Positions 18,795 to 26,295 of a DNA stretch of 64,000 nt are shown here, piece after piece. The position numbers were made by a program, and so were the translations under genes. Below the pieces are notes generated by a model, which was given only the letters and a program-made list of their open reading frames with translations, was not told the origin of the DNA and made no database searches. Every line of letters begins with the position of its first letter. Position 1 is the stretch's first letter. This DNA is from Christensenella sp. UBA2853 (GTDB lineage: Bacteria; Bacillota; Clostridia; Christensenellales; Aristaeellaceae), in the NCBI GenBank assembly GCA_002350845.1, contig DEFL01000019.1:43496-107495 (forward strand), given 5' to 3'.

Positions 18795-20318
18795 ATGAAA
18801 AAGTATCTTTCCCTGTTTCTCGCACTGGCTATGGTCCTCTCAATGTGCAGTTTTGCATCCGCTGAGACCAAGGAAGAAATCACCCTGAATGTGATGCTCC
18901 CTGACTTCTATGCTGATGCCGAATGGAAGACCTTCGAAGATGGCAACCCCATCCTGAAGGCCATCTATGATGCAACCGGCGTGAAGCTGAATATCACCTG
19001 GGTTGCCAACTCTGCCTACACTGAGATGACCTCCATGACTCTGGCTGACAAGAAGAACATGCCCGAAGTCATGGTTATCCAGGGACCCCGTGATGCTGTC
19101 ACCATCAACGCTGCACGCGCTGGCGCTTTCTGGGATCTGACCGACTACATCCCTCAGTATGAATACCTCTCCCAGGGCGAAGACACTGTCTACTCCAACA
19201 TCGCAGTGGACGGCCGCATCTACGGCATCTATCGTGCCCGCGCCTATGCCCGCGCCGGTATCTACTATCGCAATGATATCGCTGCCAAGGTCGGCATCAC
19301 CGCTGAACCCACCAACGTCGAAGAGTTCAAGGCTCTGTGCTTTGCTCTGGCCGGATACAGCGATGACACCTACTGCATCAACATGTGCAAGTATGTTGCC
19401 GGCACCATCGGCATCGCTTCCGTCATGTTCGGCGCTCCCTACACCTATGGTGTGGACGAGAACGGCAAGATCTATCCCGCTTTCGAAGATGCTCATTTCC
19501 AGGAAGCTCTTGACTTCCTCCGTGAACTCTATGCCAAGGGCGGCATTGACCCCGACTTCATGACCATCGAATCCGGCAACTGGGACGACGCCGAACGCAA
19601 TCAGAATCCGAAGGCCTTCATGCGTCTGGACTGCCTGGACAACGGCTATCGTTACGAAGAGTGGCTCGAACAGAACCTCGGTTTCTCCAATGCCTATGGC
19701 GAGGCCGCTGTTTCCCTGCTGACCGCTATCCCCAACAGCGAAGGCAAGATTCAGATCTGGCCCCAGAACATCGGTGCTTCCGGTGAAATCGTCATCACCA
19801 AGGCTACCACCGAAGAGAAGCTGCCTGCTGTCCTCAAGTTCCTCGACTGGTGCAACAGCAAGGAAGGCCAGACCCTCATCAACTGCGGTATCGAAGGTGA
19901 AACCTACTGGTTCAACTCTGACGGAGCCCGCATCAACTTCCCCGAGGGTGAAGATTCCAACTCCTCCAAGTACACCACCTACACCAACACGATCCTGCAC
20001 TCCATGAACCAGCTGGGCATGAACGTCAACGGCGACCTGACTCCTGCAACTGCCAAGACTCAGCTCCGTGACGAATACAATGCCAACCTGATTGACAACG
20101 CTCAGTACGTTATCGCGAACCCCTGCCTGACCCTCGACAGCGAAACCAACACTCTGATGGGCACCACCCTGTCCACCGATGTTGAAGACGCTCAGGTTCA
20201 GTACATCGCTGGCAAGATCGATCTTGCTGGTCTGCAGGCCGCATACGCTACCTGGCACGACATGGGCGGCGACATGATCCTGATGGAATATCAGGCTGCT
20301 TATGACGCTCTCAAGTAA
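18795..20318 (+). CDS. Extracellular solute-binding protein of a glycan ABC transporter
   Basis: A 507-residue periplasmic-type binding protein of the LplA/YtcQ group. It has a signal peptide (KKYLSLFLALAMVLSMCSFASA). The only cysteine there is preceded by LSM rather than a good lipobox, so cleavage after ASA by signal peptidase I is more likely than lipidation; this is unusual for a Gram-positive binding protein, which must otherwise stay near the membrane. AAGGAGG precedes the ATG. Codon use is very biased towards C-ending codons, suggesting high expression. It captures the substrate for the two upstream permeases. Confidence 0.9.
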   Translation: MKKYLSLFLALAMVLSMCSFASAETKEEITLNVMLPDFYADAEWKTFEDGNPILKAIYDATGVKLNITWVANSAYTEMTSMTLADKKNMPEVMVIQGPRDAVTINAARAGAFWDLTDYIPQYEYLSQGEDTVYSNIAVDGRIYGIYRARAYARAGIYYRNDIAAKVGITAEPTNVEEFKALCFALAGYSDDTYCINMCKYVAGTIGIASVMFGAPYTYGVDENGKIYPAFEDAHFQEALDFLRELYAKGGIDPDFMTIESGNWDDAERNQNPKAFMRLDCLDNGYRYEEWLEQNLGFSNAYGEAAVSLLTAIPNSEGKIQIWPQNIGASGEIVITKATTEEKLPAVLKFLDWCNSKEGQTLINCGIEGETYWFNSDGARINFPEGEDSNSSKYTTYTNTILHSMNQLGMNVNGDLTPATAKTQLRDEYNANLIDNAQYVIANPCLTLDSETNTLMGTTLSTDVEDAQVQYIAGKIDLAGLQAAYATWHDMGGDMILMEYQAAYDALK

Positions 20319-20338
20319 TTCATCTGAAACATGAATGG

Positions 20339-20362
20339 GGCTGCCGGCATATGCCGGCAGCC
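20339..20362 (+). terminator. Palindromic hairpin after the binding-protein gene
   Basis: GGCTGCCGGCAT and its exact complement with no loop spacer. Only a weak T/C stretch follows, so it may be a partial terminator or an mRNA-stabilising hairpin that lets the transporter genes be expressed more than the enzymes downstream. Confidence 0.55.
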
Positions 20363-20448
20363 TCTCTTGATGTTCAGGCCTTTTGGCGCTATGATTCCTT
20401 TTGACCGTTTTCTTTTTCAATCCGATGCGTATGGAGGTTATTGCTCGT

Positions 20449-21249
20449 ATGAACAAAGTATATCAGTGCTATCCCGGTGGAAAATTCAAGGCTCTGACCA
20501 TGTCCTATGACGATGGACGCACGTTTGACCGCCGTCTGGTCGATATCTTCAACCGCTACGGCATCAAGGGCACTTTCCATCTCAACAGCGGCCTCTTCGG
20601 AGATGACAAGCGCATTGACCCGGCCGAGATTCCGGATCTCTACCGCGGACATGAAGTCGCCTGCCACACGGTCACGCATCCGACCATCGCGCGCTGTCCC
20701 CTGCCCGAAGTCGCCGAAGAAGTCCTGGCTGACCGCAGAGCACTGGAAAAATACACGGGCTATCCGGTACGCGGCCTGAGCTATCCCAACGGCTCTCTGT
20801 CCGAAGACATCGAACGGCTTCTGCCTCTGTGCGGCATCCGCTACTCCCGCGTGGTTGGTTCCTCCGACAGCTTCGCACTGCCTGAAAACCCTTACCGCTG
20901 GCAGGCGACCTGTCATCACAAGCACCGCCTGCTCGAGCACGGCGAGGCATTCAATGCGCTGTTCAAAAAGCAGTACCTCTATCTCATGTATGTATGGGGC
21001 CACAGCTACGAGTTTGACAATGATGACAACTGGCAGCTCATGGAGGACTTCTGCGCGCTCGTCGGCGGCCGGGATGACGTGTGGTACTGCACCAACATTG
21101 AATTCATGGACTGCATGGATGACTTCAAACGCCTGCAGTTTGCCTGCGACAACAACTTTGTCTACAATCCGAATGCCCGGGACTGCTGGATTTCCGTCAA
21201 TGACAGCGATCCCATCTGCATTCCGGCAGGCAGGACAGTGACACTGTAA
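20449..21249 (+). CDS. Polysaccharide deacetylase family protein (CE4/NodB-like)
   Basis: A 266-residue NodB-fold protein without signal peptide. Motif 1 is TMSYDDG (D21, D22) and motif 2 is HTVTHPT (H73, H77), the metal ligands of CE4 deacetylases. FHLNSGLFG and GLSYPNG are further family blocks. The ATG at 20449 is chosen because ATGGAGGT lies ten bases before it; the open frame extends upstream to 20401. Lying between a glycan transporter and a PL22-like protein, it probably removes acetyl groups from imported oligosaccharides in the cytoplasm rather than from peptidoglycan. Confidence 0.88.
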   Translation: MNKVYQCYPGGKFKALTMSYDDGRTFDRRLVDIFNRYGIKGTFHLNSGLFGDDKRIDPAEIPDLYRGHEVACHTVTHPTIARCPLPEVAEEVLADRRALEKYTGYPVRGLSYPNGSLSEDIERLLPLCGIRYSRVVGSSDSFALPENPYRWQATCHHKHRLLEHGEAFNALFKKQYLYLMYVWGHSYEFDNDDNWQLMEDFCALVGGRDDVWYCTNIEFMDCMDDFKRLQFACDNNFVYNPNARDCWISVNDSDPICIPAGRTVTL

Positions 21250-21270
21250 CAGCAGAAAGAGGCGCTTCCG

Positions 21271-22332
21271 ATGATCACTTACCGTGACCCGGTCACCGGG
21301 TATGAAATCAACCGCTACACCGAAGGTCCTGAACGCAACAGCAAGCTGTACTTCACCTGCGAAAACTTTTCCAAAGATGACCGCTACTTCTTCTTTATGA
21401 AGCAGGAGTTACCTGGAAAGCAGGATGGCGGCTGCTACCGCGCAGATGTCAAAACCGGTGAGCTCACCCGCATCACCGATAACACTTTCCGCGGTTTCGC
21501 CACGGATCGTGAAAAGAATATCGGCTATACCGTCAGGAATGAAACCGAAGTATTCACGGTCGACCTGGACACCGCTGAAATGACCAGGATGGGCGATCTC
21601 CCCAAGGGCGGTCAGATCACGGGTCACCTGACAGCCGCCAATACCGGACGCATTGCCTGCAGCTATCATCTCGCGACCAAGCTGTATGCGCTGGTGATCA
21701 TGGATCCCGGCAAGGAAGCGCAGGTCGTCTATGAGTCGGACTATCGTCTCGGCCATGCCCAGATCTGCCCCACAGACGAAAACCTGATCTTCTACATTCA
21801 TGAAACCGAAGGCGACGCTTTCCAGCGCACCTGGATGTTTGATATTCCCGACCGCTATGTGCGTCCGTATTATGTTGAGCATCCCCACGAATGGATTACC
21901 CACGAAGTCTGGTCTGCGGATGGTTCTGAAATGGCCCTCATGAAGCTGGATCCCTGCGGTTTTGTCGATGGCAGCAAGGGCGAAACCCACATGAGCAAAA
22001 TCCTGATCGGCGACAAGGACGGACACCACTTCGATGTCGCAGCCACCTGTGAACAGATCCTGCACCCCTGCCTGAGCCGTGACGGCAAATGGCTGTGTGC
22101 GGACCGCATCAGCTATCTCGGAAAACGCATTCAGGAAGGCGTGGTGCTCATCGAACGTGCCACAAAGAAGTGCAAGCTGATTACCACCACCGGTTCCTGC
22201 AAAACCGGGGCCGATCATCAGCATCCCTCCTTCAACCGCACGGGCGACCAGATCCTGTTCTCCAACCCGGATGAAAACGGGAATGCCCAGGTCTGCGTCA
22301 TCGACCTGCATCAGGTGCTGGCCGACTGGTAA
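21271..22332 (+). CDS. Oligogalacturonate lyase-like beta-propeller protein (PL22-like)
   Basis: A 353-residue protein built of WD40/TolB-like beta-propeller blades, no signal peptide. It resembles PL22 oligogalacturonate lyases: an ITHEVWSADG block (about residue 209) and DHQHPSFNRTG (H316, Q317, H318) match the conserved His/Gln cluster that binds manganese in that family. PL22 enzymes cut short pectin oligomers inside the cell. It follows the deacetylase by 21 bases. The neighbouring YteP/YtcP-type transporter fits uptake of pectin-derived oligosaccharides. The beta-propeller fold is quite sure; lyase activity is inferred. Confidence 0.75.
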   Translation: MITYRDPVTGYEINRYTEGPERNSKLYFTCENFSKDDRYFFFMKQELPGKQDGGCYRADVKTGELTRITDNTFRGFATDREKNIGYTVRNETEVFTVDLDTAEMTRMGDLPKGGQITGHLTAANTGRIACSYHLATKLYALVIMDPGKEAQVVYESDYRLGHAQICPTDENLIFYIHETEGDAFQRTWMFDIPDRYVRPYYVEHPHEWITHEVWSADGSEMALMKLDPCGFVDGSKGETHMSKILIGDKDGHHFDVAATCEQILHPCLSRDGKWLCADRISYLGKRIQEGVVLIERATKKCKLITTTGSCKTGADHQHPSFNRTGDQILFSNPDENGNAQVCVIDLHQVLADW

Positions 22333-22367
22333 TCCCAGTCTGTGAAGGGTCTTGGTGCATTTTCATG

Positions 22368-22396
22368 TTGACTTGCTTCAGGTGAGCCAGTAAAAT
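22368..22396 (+). promoter_or_regulatory. Sigma-A promoter for the phosphoribosyltransferase gene
   Basis: TTGACT, 17-base spacer, TAAAAT, 54 bases before the ATG at 22450; AAAGGAG is the ribosome site. Confidence 0.75.
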
Positions 22397-22449
22397 AAAA
22401 ACATCACTGAATTCTTCATGATTCCAGATAATTAAAGGAGCGATCAAAC

Positions 22450-23091
22450 ATGGCGATTCGTATTATGGAATACCCCAATCTGCGCGGAGCTCTGCCATTG
22501 CGTGTTGCCCACGGCCACTTTGCAACCAGTCACAGCCATATCAATTATTATATCGATCTGACCATGACCAAGCACCGCCTGTCTGAGGCCCGGGAAGCCG
22601 CCAAGGAGCTGTGCTCCAAATATACAGCCTCTACGATCATTGATACCATTCTCTGTCTTGACGGAACAGAAGTGATCGCGGCCTGCATGGCCAGCCGCCT
22701 GTCTGAGGCCGGTTTCATGAACATGAATGCGCACAGAACCATTTATGTCGTCACCCCTGAGCACACATCCGGCAGTCAGCTGATCTTCCGTGACAATACA
22801 GCGCCGATGATCGTCGGAAAGCATGTCCTGATCCTTGCAGCCTCTGTCACCACCGGCTACACCGTGCAGGCTGCCGTGGAAGCCGTCCGCTACTACAGCG
22901 GCATTCCGGTCGGCGTCAGCGCTATTTTCTCCTGTGTCGATGAATGCGAAGGATTCCCGATCGTCAGCATTTACACCATGAAGCATGACCTGGATGACTA
23001 TCAGAGCTGTTCTTCCCATGACTGCCCGCTGTGCAAAGCCGGCATTAAGCTGGACGGCATGGTCAACAGTCACGGCATTTCCAGTTTCTGA
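22450..23091 (+). CDS. Orotate phosphoribosyltransferase-like protein
   Basis: A 213-residue type I phosphoribosyltransferase-fold protein, commonly annotated in Clostridia as orotate phosphoribosyltransferase. The family start GHFATSHSHINYYIDL is clear, and the PRPP-binding loop region is KHVLILAASVTTGYTVQAAV. The classical DD before TTG is replaced by AAS, so PRPP chemistry may differ from true PyrE. The C terminus carries CSSHDCPLC, a possible metal or redox cluster. It has its own promoter and terminator. The role in pyrimidine synthesis or salvage is not proven by sequence. Confidence 0.78.
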   Translation: MAIRIMEYPNLRGALPLRVAHGHFATSHSHINYYIDLTMTKHRLSEAREAAKELCSKYTASTIIDTILCLDGTEVIAACMASRLSEAGFMNMNAHRTIYVVTPEHTSGSQLIFRDNTAPMIVGKHVLILAASVTTGYTVQAAVEAVRYYSGIPVGVSAIFSCVDECEGFPIVSIYTMKHDLDDYQSCSSHDCPLCKAGIKLDGMVNSHGISSF

Positions 23092-23104
23092 CCGAAGCAC
23101 ATTC

Positions 23105-23140
23105 CACTCCCTTCCTGTGCGGAGGGAGTGTTTCTTTTTC
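23105..23140 (+). terminator. Terminator after the phosphoribosyltransferase gene
   Basis: CACTCCCT...AGGGAGTG stem with a ten-base loop followed by TTTCTTTTTC. Confidence 0.88.
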
Positions 23141-23193
23141 TCTCAGCCGTTTCCGTCCCATGATCCGCAAGACCAGCCACAGGAGGAATGCCC

Positions 23194-24102
23194 ATGTCAC
23201 TGACGACCTACTTCATCCGAAGAACCTTCCGCTCCGGGGATGAAAAACGTGATGCCGGCCTAACCACACCCAATGACATCCAGCGCTGGGACGATATCCG
23301 GTATGGCTTTGACCATCACTGGCAGGTTCTGGATGCCTACCGTCCCAGGAATGCCGCAGGACCGCTCCCGGTCATTGTCAGCATCCATGGCGGCGGATGG
23401 ACCTACGGAGACAAGGAACGCTATCAGTATTACTGCATGGACCTGGCACAGCGCGGGTTCGCAGTGGTGAATTTCACCTATCGCGTCGCACCGGAATGGA
23501 AGTTTCCCTCCGGTCTGCACGACACCTGCCTCGTCTTTCAGTGGCTTCTCAGTCAGCAGGACTGCGGCTGGTTCAATCTCAGTCATGTATATGCTGTCGG
23601 TGACTCTGCCGGAGCACATATGCTGACCATCTACTGTGCTGCCTGTTCCAATCCGGATTACGCCCGCGATCTGGGGCTGGTGATCCCGCGCGGTCATGAC
23701 GGCATGCCCTTCTGTCCTTCCCGCGTCGGACTGAACTGCGGCGTCTATGCCATCGATTTTGCGCACGGAAATTCCCTGACCCGAAATCTGATGAAAGCAC
23801 TTCTGCCATCCCGCGCCAGAGACGAACAGGAGCTCCGCCTGGTCTGCCCTGTACCGTTTATCCGGTCGTTCCCGCCGGCTTATATTGTCACAGCCAATCA
23901 CGATCCGCTGGCCGGTCCGCCCGCCCAGAACGTGCTCACAGCCAGACTGGATGAACTCTCTGTCCCGTATGTAGACCGAACCTATGGCACACAGGAGGCT
24001 CCGCAGGATCATGTCTTCCACTGCAATCTCAGAAACCCGGTCGGAAGGCTCTGCAATGATGAGGAATGCGCCTTCTTCCTGACCGGGGATTCAAATCCAT
24101 AA
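23194..24102 (+). CDS. Alpha/beta hydrolase (HSL-type esterase)
   Basis: A 302-residue cytoplasmic esterase of the hormone-sensitive-lipase type. HGGGW at residues 65-69 forms the oxyanion hole and GDSAGAH carries the nucleophile S138. A histidine in QDHVFHC near the C terminus and an aspartate in TANHDPLAG complete a likely triad. AGGAGG is one base from an ATG at 23188 but seven bases from the ATG at 23194, so the latter is used. In this glycan-processing region it may remove acetyl or other acyl groups from sugars, but its substrate is unknown. Confidence 0.87.
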   Translation: MSLTTYFIRRTFRSGDEKRDAGLTTPNDIQRWDDIRYGFDHHWQVLDAYRPRNAAGPLPVIVSIHGGGWTYGDKERYQYYCMDLAQRGFAVVNFTYRVAPEWKFPSGLHDTCLVFQWLLSQQDCGWFNLSHVYAVGDSAGAHMLTIYCAACSNPDYARDLGLVIPRGHDGMPFCPSRVGLNCGVYAIDFAHGNSLTRNLMKALLPSRARDEQELRLVCPVPFIRSFPPAYIVTANHDPLAGPPAQNVLTARLDELSVPYVDRTYGTQEAPQDHVFHCNLRNPVGRLCNDEECAFFLTGDSNP

Positions 24103-24122
24103 GCATTCCTGTAACAAGAAAA

Positions 24123-24157
24123 GGACAGAATGGCACTTCACCATTCTGTCCGTTTTT
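24123..24157. terminator. Bidirectional terminator between convergent genes
   Basis: GGACAGAATGG and complement (11-base stem, seven-base loop), with TTTTT after it on the plus strand and TTTTCTT on the minus strand. It serves the esterase gene and the L,D-transpeptidase gene. Confidence 0.92.
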
Positions 24158-24186
24158 CTATGGTATTGCTGTCCGGATCTGCCCAC

Positions 24187-25422
24187 TTATTCAAGTGCTT
24201 CGCGAGCCTCTGTCAGGATCGGATCATGGTCCCCGCCTGCTGCATACACCGCATTGATCTCATCAATTTCGCTCTTTCTCAGCGGCGGCGTGCACCAACT
24301 GCAGCGCCTGAGCTTACTGTACGGCTCACTGTCCAGTTCCCCGTAGGTAAATGCTGTGAACGTCTTTCCTTTGGCACAGTAGCAGGTTTCTGCCGAATGA
24401 TAGTATTCTCCGCCCTTTGGATTGTAGTACACTGCGGAATCATCTTCCGGATATGGAATCTGTCTTCCCTGCCAGTCTTCCCAGATGACAATCTTCACAT
24501 TGGATTTTCTGTTTTCCCAGATCCATTCCATGTTGACGCCGCTGGGGGTTCTCCGTCTCTGGACGCGGATGCAGCCGTGGCTGGCCTTCTCTCCCAGTTT
24601 CGGTTCATAGGTGGAATACCCGGACGTGGTCGAATGCGGCACCTCATGAATCAGGTCCCCCGAATTATACCGGATGGCATAGGAACAGATCATGTTGCCG
24701 TCCTGGAATCCGCCGACCGCAGGTAGCATCAGCAGAAATTCCCCTGAGCGGGTCTCATTCCACGGCTGTTTTTTATTGACCAGTCCCGTGGAAACAAGCA
24801 GCGTGGCAAGCAGTTTTCCTTCTTTGAAAACATACATTCTCTGCGTCAGTTTATCGATCACAATGCCCATCGTCTGATCCGGACGGGTCTGTTTCAGATA
24901 CCGGGTCGGAATGTAGCCCTGAACCAGCATGTTCCAACGGCTGACCTCGCTGTCTCTGAAAGAGGAGGAATAGCACTCCACCAGCGACCATCCGTTCTCC
25001 AGGTTTTCCAGCACATGGAGCCCCTGACTGATGCAGGTGACCACACCGACGCCTTCCGAATTTTCATCCGGCTGTGCGCGCAGTGTGACCTGCGTCTTTT
25101 CGGCATTCTTCTTTCCATTGTCTGCCACCGTGATCGGGGCCGTCAGCATCTCCCATACGGCCGCTTCATCCCGGATATCCATCGGGAGCGTCCAGTAGTT
25201 TTTGGCTTCATCCGTGTAGGGGCTCGTATAGGAAGGTGTGAACACACCCCCTGCAGGAACAGCGGTGGTGTTCTCGATCACTTCGTCTTCCCATACAACA
25301 CTGCTGTCCAGGTCATCCTCCCAGATCACGTCCTCGTCCCAGCCTCCTGCTGAGGCTGAAACAATCCAAAGGACGGTGCACACAAGCGCTGCGGCCACGC
25401 GGCGTCTTTTTCTTTGGCCCAT
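24187..25422 (-). CDS. L,D-transpeptidase (YkuD) with SH3-like and C-terminal Cys-rich domain
   Basis: A 411-residue exported wall enzyme. An N-terminal hydrophobic signal (residues 8-25) leads to an acidic segment repeating IWEDD/VWEDE, then an SH3-like region (about 105-175) and the YkuD domain (about 184-315). The catalytic motif is ASHGCIRV with C284. After it, residues 330-380 hold YYHSAETCYC and LRRCSWCTPP, resembling the small Ada-like zinc domains found at the ends of some secreted proteins. YkuD enzymes make 3-3 peptidoglycan cross-links or attach proteins. AAGGAG precedes the ATG. It lies 11 bases after the DUF1643 gene and probably shares its promoter. Confidence 0.9.
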   Translation of the reverse strand: MGQRKRRRVAAALVCTVLWIVSASAGGWDEDVIWEDDLDSSVVWEDEVIENTTAVPAGGVFTPSYTSPYTDEAKNYWTLPMDIRDEAAVWEMLTAPITVADNGKKNAEKTQVTLRAQPDENSEGVGVVTCISQGLHVLENLENGWSLVECYSSSFRDSEVSRWNMLVQGYIPTRYLKQTRPDQTMGIVIDKLTQRMYVFKEGKLLATLLVSTGLVNKKQPWNETRSGEFLLMLPAVGGFQDGNMICSYAIRYNSGDLIHEVPHSTTSGYSTYEPKLGEKASHGCIRVQRRRTPSGVNMEWIWENRKSNVKIVIWEDWQGRQIPYPEDDSAVYYNPKGGEYYHSAETCYCAKGKTFTAFTYGELDSEPYSKLRRCSWCTPPLRKSEIDEINAVYAAGGDHDPILTEAREALE

Positions 25423-25433
25423 TTTTTTTCTCC

Positions 25434-26048
25434 TTACAGAACATTGTGTATATAGGCGTTGACATCAAAAGGTTCCAGCGGCAGGCTGCTCTTCAGGTAC
25501 AGCGGATGGTGCGGATGTCCTTTTTTGGATTCCTGTCCGCACTTGACCCATACAGCCTGACGTTCCTGTCCGTGCCGGATCATGTCCTCCAGGCAGCTCT
25601 TCAGATAGGCTCTTTTTTCAATGATGCTGCCCCATGCTGCCCAGACCACCGGAGAAGAAGACAGGGACAGACAATAGTCAAAAGCCTTCATATTCTCCTC
25701 ATGCAGACGCTGATTCATGGTCTGCGCCATGTCATCCGGCGAAGTCGCCCGCTGGGCATACACATTGAACATGGTGAAGGAATCAAAGCCGTTGTTCAGT
25801 GCGATCCGCTCCACACTCTGCAGTGTCCGGTCCAGAGCGTCCGGCCGGGCAGTCGAAGGATTGATCCCAATGCAGATCAGCGGGTGCTCACCGCGGGTTC
25901 CAAGAATATAACGAAACTCAGTGTAGGTATCCGGCACAAACAGCCATTTTTTTGTATCGTATGTCTCATGCGGCTCCAGTGCGCGCTCCAGATATTCTTC
26001 AAAGTCCGTTTCCAGCCCGGGAAGTTCTCCTGTCGGTATATGACGCAT
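25434..26048 (-). CDS. DUF1643 family protein
   Basis: A 204-residue DUF1643 protein, function unknown. The family block ICIGINPSTARPDALDRTLQ lies near residue 83, with TMFNVYAQRATSP and VVWAAWG following, and a GHPHHPLYL block near the C terminus. It is probably a nucleotide- or nucleic-acid-linked enzyme, but that is not established. The ATG at 26048 is preferred to the longer frame at 26180 because GGAGGAAGG precedes it and the promoter lies between. It is the first gene of an operon with the L,D-transpeptidase. Confidence 0.82.
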   Translation of the reverse strand: MRHIPTGELPGLETDFEEYLERALEPHETYDTKKWLFVPDTYTEFRYILGTRGEHPLICIGINPSTARPDALDRTLQSVERIALNNGFDSFTMFNVYAQRATSPDDMAQTMNQRLHEENMKAFDYCLSLSSSPVVWAAWGSIIEKRAYLKSCLEDMIRHGQERQAVWVKCGQESKKGHPHHPLYLKSSLPLEPFDVNAYIHNVL

Positions 26049-26106
26049 GCTGCCTTCCTCCGCTTCCCGTCCGCTCACACGGGCAGTATTTTTTCGCAAC
26101 GGATGC

Positions 26107-26135
26107 AGTATAACACATTGTTTCCATGGGTCCAA
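26107..26135 (-). promoter_or_regulatory. Sigma-A promoter for DUF1643 and the L,D-transpeptidase
   Basis: Minus strand: TTGGAC, 17-base spacer, TATACT, about 58 bases before the ATG at 26048. Confidence 0.7.
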
Positions 26136-26174
26136 GTCCAGGATGCCCCTCCTGACGGCCTGGTTACCCGCAAA

Positions 26175-26191
26175 AGTCAAAAAAAGTCAAT
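26175..26191 (+). promoter_or_regulatory. CtsR operator 1 upstream of clpB
   Basis: AGTCAAAAAAAGTCAAT fits the CtsR heptad repeat RGTCAAA-NAN-RGTCAAA at 16 of 17 positions. It lies just upstream of the -35. Confidence 0.85.
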
Positions 26192-26208
26192 TTTTTATCA
26201 AAAACCCC

Positions 26209-26236
26209 TTGACATCCAACTGGAACGGAGTAGAAT
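26209..26236 (+). promoter_or_regulatory. Sigma-A promoter for clpB
   Basis: TTGACA, 16-base spacer, TAGAAT, between the two CtsR boxes; leader of about 50 bases. Confidence 0.85.
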
Positions 26237-26245
26237 ACAGACGAA

Positions 26246-26262
26246 GGTCAAAGAAAGTCAAC
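26246..26262 (+). promoter_or_regulatory. CtsR operator 2 at the clpB transcription start
   Basis: GGTCAAAGAAAGTCAAC fits the CtsR consensus at 16 of 17 positions and overlaps the expected start of transcription, so bound CtsR would block initiation. Confidence 0.9.
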
Positions 26263-26295
26263 GACCTTCCACTTCCCGAAAAGGAGCTGATCCAT

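Noticed and set aside
18840..20456. A 538-codon minus-strand frame opposite the binding-protein gene
   Set aside because: Produced by the extreme codon bias of a highly expressed gene; low-complexity composition.
26047..26295. Longer N terminus of ClpB from 26047
   Set aside because: It would translate the CtsR boxes and promoter; AAGGAGC stands before the ATG at 26296.
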